The position numbers and the translations under genes were made by a program. Positions 5,288-6,451 of a DNA stretch of 6,451 nt are shown piece by piece. Under the pieces are notes generated by a model. It worked only from the letters and a program-made list of their open reading frames with translations, did not search any database and had not been told where the DNA came from. Origin of the DNA: Anaerolineaceae bacterium (GTDB taxonomy: Bacteria; Chloroflexota; Anaerolineae; Anaerolineales; Anaerolineaceae); contig PMIV01000280.1 in assembly GCA_003158355.1 (NCBI GenBank), forward strand, positions 2,477 to 8,927, in the 5' to 3' direction. The stretch's first letter is position 1; each line of letters opens with the position of its first letter.

Positions 5288-5644
5288 TTATTGTAAGCTC
5301 AATAGTCGCTTGCCTTTTTCCCAAAGCTGTTCCAGTTTGTAATAATCGCGCAGTTCCTCGCTGAAGAGGTGAACGACAACATCACCCAGATCCACTACCA
5401 ACCAACCGTCACGCGGATTCCCCTCAATTTCAAGGGGTTCTTTTAGCTCTTGCTTGGCATAATCGCGCACAGAGGCAGCCAGGGCGTACAACATACGATC
5501 GCTGGAGCCGTTGCAGATGATGAAATAATCGGTAAAAGAAGCGACTTCATGAATATCCAAAAGTAATATTTTTTCAGCTTTTTTGTCTTCGAGTACCGAG
5601 ACGATGGAATGTGCTTTATCAAGTGCTTTCAGTTGACACCTCAA
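5288..5644 (-). CDS. rsfS: Ribosomal silencing factor RsfS (Iojap/YbeB family)
   Basis: RsfS binds protein L14 (uL14) on the large ribosomal subunit and blocks joining of the subunits when nutrients are short. The whole 118-residue product is family sequence: VLEDKKAEKILLLDI (17-31), TDYFIICNGSSDRM (38-51), GWLVVDLGDVVVHLFSEELR (80-99) and YYKLEQLW (101-108). Start choice is uncertain. No ATG is in frame near the front. The longest reading begins at TTG (5644-5642) and has only an A7 tract upstream. A CTG four codons later (5632-5630) has GAGG (5642-5639) 6 nt upstream and gives MKALDKAHSIV, closer to the usual N-terminus. The gene follows thpR by 25-37 nt on the same strand and is probably co-transcribed with it. 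The usual partner nadD is not adjacent. Confidence 0.93.
   Translation of the reverse strand: MRCQLKALDKAHSIVSVLEDKKAEKILLLDIHEVASFTDYFIICNGSSDRMLYALAASVRDYAKQELKEPLEIEGNPRDGWLVVDLGDVVVHLFSEELRDYYKLEQLWEKGKRLLSLQ
5639..5642 (-). promoter_or_regulatory. Shine-Dalgarno GAGG that favours a CTG start for rsfS
   Basis: On the minus strand GAGG (extendable to GAGGTG) lies inside the TTG-initiated reading and 6 nt before an in-frame CTG. This is the only good ribosome-binding site near the rsfS front. If used, the real protein is 114 residues and starts at 5632. Confidence 0.4.
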
Positions 5645-5669
5645 TTTTTTTGAATAGATTTTAACATAA

Positions 5670-6257
5670 TTACCCCGTACTCTTCAGAGGCAAACGCACC
5701 AGGGCAGTGTAGATGGGCCCGCGGGGCGTTAAAGTGGATTGAAACAGTGTAACACGCTCTACCAACATTTGACCAAAAACAGTATTTTGAAAAGGGGCTG
5801 CTTTTTGGGGTTCTTTTGAATTTACGGCTTCGGGAGTTCTATCTGATAGCCTGGCCAGGGTGAGATGAGGAGAAAACGGTCTATTTTCTTTGGGAATGCC
5901 AATCGTCAGAAGAGCGCGATCAATATTACTTTGCAGTTCAAAAAGGGTAACAGGGGCATTCACGCCGGCCCAAAGGACGCGCGGGTGCCGTGCATCCGGA
6001 AAACAACCCGTCCCCTTGACTACAATCTCAAATGGTAAAAAACCAAAGACTGTTTGTTTCAAGGTTTCAGAGAGACTAGATATATTTCGCTGTGGTGTAT
6101 CGCCTAAAAACTTTAAGGTGAGATGAATATTATCTGGATTCACCCAGCGAATCTCATCATTACGCTCCTTTTTTAACTCTACTGCTATCCGGGCGAGATT
6201 CAGATGAATTTCTGGATTAAGTTCAATTGCAATAAATAGCCGAAGTGTTTCTTGCAT
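5670..6257 (-). CDS. thpR: RNA 2',3'-cyclic phosphodiesterase ThpR (LigT/2H phosphoesterase family)
   Basis: ThpR, historically called 2'-5' RNA ligase, opens RNA 2',3'-cyclic phosphates to 2'-phosphates and belongs to the 2H phosphoesterases, which carry two catalytic HxTx motifs. Both are present in the 195-residue product: HLTL at 45-48 within NIHLTLKFLGD, and HLTL at 131-134 within RPFSPHLTLARL. Other family marks are RLFIAIEL (6-13), the HPRVLWAGV strand (91-99), and the end LFQSTLTPRGPIYTAL (171-186). The length is normal. The ATG at 6257 lacks a recognisable Shine-Dalgarno; minus-strand TAAAAT (6269-6264) sits so close that the mRNA could begin at or very near the start codon. The gene is first in a minus-strand pair with rsfS and is divergent from the RNA gene at the right edge. 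Confidence 0.93.
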   Translation of the reverse strand: MQETLRLFIAIELNPEIHLNLARIAVELKKERNDEIRWVNPDNIHLTLKFLGDTPQRNISSLSETLKQTVFGFLPFEIVVKGTGCFPDARHPRVLWAGVNAPVTLFELQSNIDRALLTIGIPKENRPFSPHLTLARLSDRTPEAVNSKEPQKAAPFQNTVFGQMLVERVTLFQSTLTPRGPIYTALVRLPLKSTG

Positions 6258-6263
6258 GGCACA

Positions 6264-6269
6264 ATTTTA
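6264..6269 (-). promoter_or_regulatory. Possible -10 (TAAAAT) of thpR, leaderless or nearly so
   Basis: TAAAAT on the minus strand ends 6 nt before the thpR ATG, so transcription would begin about at the start codon. No -35 match is seen at 16-18 nt. The absence of a Shine-Dalgarno before thpR supports the idea weakly. Confidence 0.25.
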
Positions 6270-6304
6270 CTGCATTTACAAATCAGGCCTTGGCTGAACG
6301 ACAC

Positions 6305-6333
6305 TACACAGTTTGAATTAATCATGGTATAAG
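6305..6333 (+). promoter_or_regulatory. Promoter of the right-edge RNA gene
   Basis: TACACA (6305-6310, four of six matches to TTGACA) lies 17 nt before TATAAG (6328-6333). The -10 is extended by TGG at 6325-6327. Transcription would start near 6340, just where the 6S-like sequence begins. It points away from thpR. Confidence 0.5.
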
Positions 6334-6339
6334 AAGAAT

Positions 6340-6451
6340 ACCCTGCTGTGTTCGTGCTGCTGCATCACCGGTTTTGAGCCAACACCCAACAAACGGAACT
6401 GCTCCTGACAGGTTTGATGCGATAGGCTTCGGCCAAGGCAGATTTCCTGCG
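6340..6451 (+). ncRNA. ssrS: Probable 6S RNA, 5' half (continues beyond window)
   Basis: 6S RNA is a long hairpin of about 180 nt that mimics an open promoter, binds the housekeeping RNA polymerase and inhibits it in stationary phase. The window holds about 112 nt and the 3' strand is missing. Evidence seen: no coding frame; a promoter ending just upstream; CTG-NNN-TGTTCG (6343-6354), matching the 5' arm of gammaproteobacterial 6S RNA (CUG-AGA-UGUUCG in E. coli); and TGAGCC (6375-6380), 26 nt downstream, where E. coli has UGAGCC at a 23-nt offset. Aligning these puts position 1 near 6337, agreeing with the predicted start near 6340. Local pairings include GGC-TTCG-GCC (6425-6434) and GGAACTGC with GCAG-AT-TTCC (6395-6402 with 6438-6447), suiting a terminal arm. 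Alternatives are another structured RNA or an mRNA leader. The call is from remembered consensus, not a model search. Confidence 0.55.

Noticed and set aside
5645..5651. T7 tract between thpR and rsfS as a terminator
   Set aside because: It reads as an A tract on the transcribed minus strand and has no hairpin before it, so thpR and rsfS remain likely co-transcribed.
6432..6443. GCCAAGGCAGAT identical to part of E. coli 4.5S (SRP) RNA
   Set aside because: The SRP hallmark GGAAGGAAGCA and its partner GTCAGG are absent just upstream. The 12-base match is better explained as chance, with the 6S-like elements fitting the rest.

Overview
The window looks like a chromosomal segment from an uncultured or little-studied Chloroflexota bacterium, probably class Anaerolineae. 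This is inference. It rests on Pro/Thr-rich spacers next to membrane anchors in two separate surface proteins (a style common in that class), on moderate GC content, and on the gene mix. No phage, insertion sequence, CRISPR array, rRNA or tRNA was seen.

Layout from left to right. (1) The 3' end of a FemAB-type peptidoglycan-bridge aminoacyltransferase gene, cut by the window edge (1-507). (2) A spacer with a weak inverted repeat and a good extended -10 promoter. (3) A tight four-gene plus-strand cluster (613-4575): a two-helix membrane protein with a Pro/Thr linker and an unrecognised extracellular domain, a UbiA-superfamily membrane protein, a MoeA-like molybdotransferase, and a polysaccharide-deacetylase lipoprotein. 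Gaps are 48, 3 and 9 nt, so one transcript is likely. (4) A 213-nt spacer with a strong orphan Shine-Dalgarno followed by ATG-TAG, broken reading frames and nested inverted repeats. (5) A Bcp-type peroxiredoxin with its own -10 and perfect Shine-Dalgarno. (6) A bidirectional hairpin terminator. (7) A convergent minus-strand pair, thpR then rsfS. (8) A divergent promoter and the first ~112 nt of what I read as 6S RNA, cut by the right edge.

How the genes work together. The left part concerns the cell envelope: bridge-peptide synthesis, a surface-anchored sensor-like or structural protein, and an exported carbohydrate esterase. MoeA (molybdenum/tungsten insertion into molybdopterin) is the metabolic outlier in the cluster. 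The right part is housekeeping: peroxide detoxification, ribosome silencing in starvation (RsfS), an RNA 2',3'-cyclic phosphodiesterase (ThpR) and the regulator of RNA polymerase (6S RNA).

The observations most worth following are the UbiA-like protein, which has lost both aspartates of its first metal-binding motif and one of the second; the probable, apparently unannotated 6S RNA half at the right edge; and the odd 4576-4788 spacer, which is either a decayed small gene or a structured RNA. I did not find convincing evidence of a wholly new multi-gene system.
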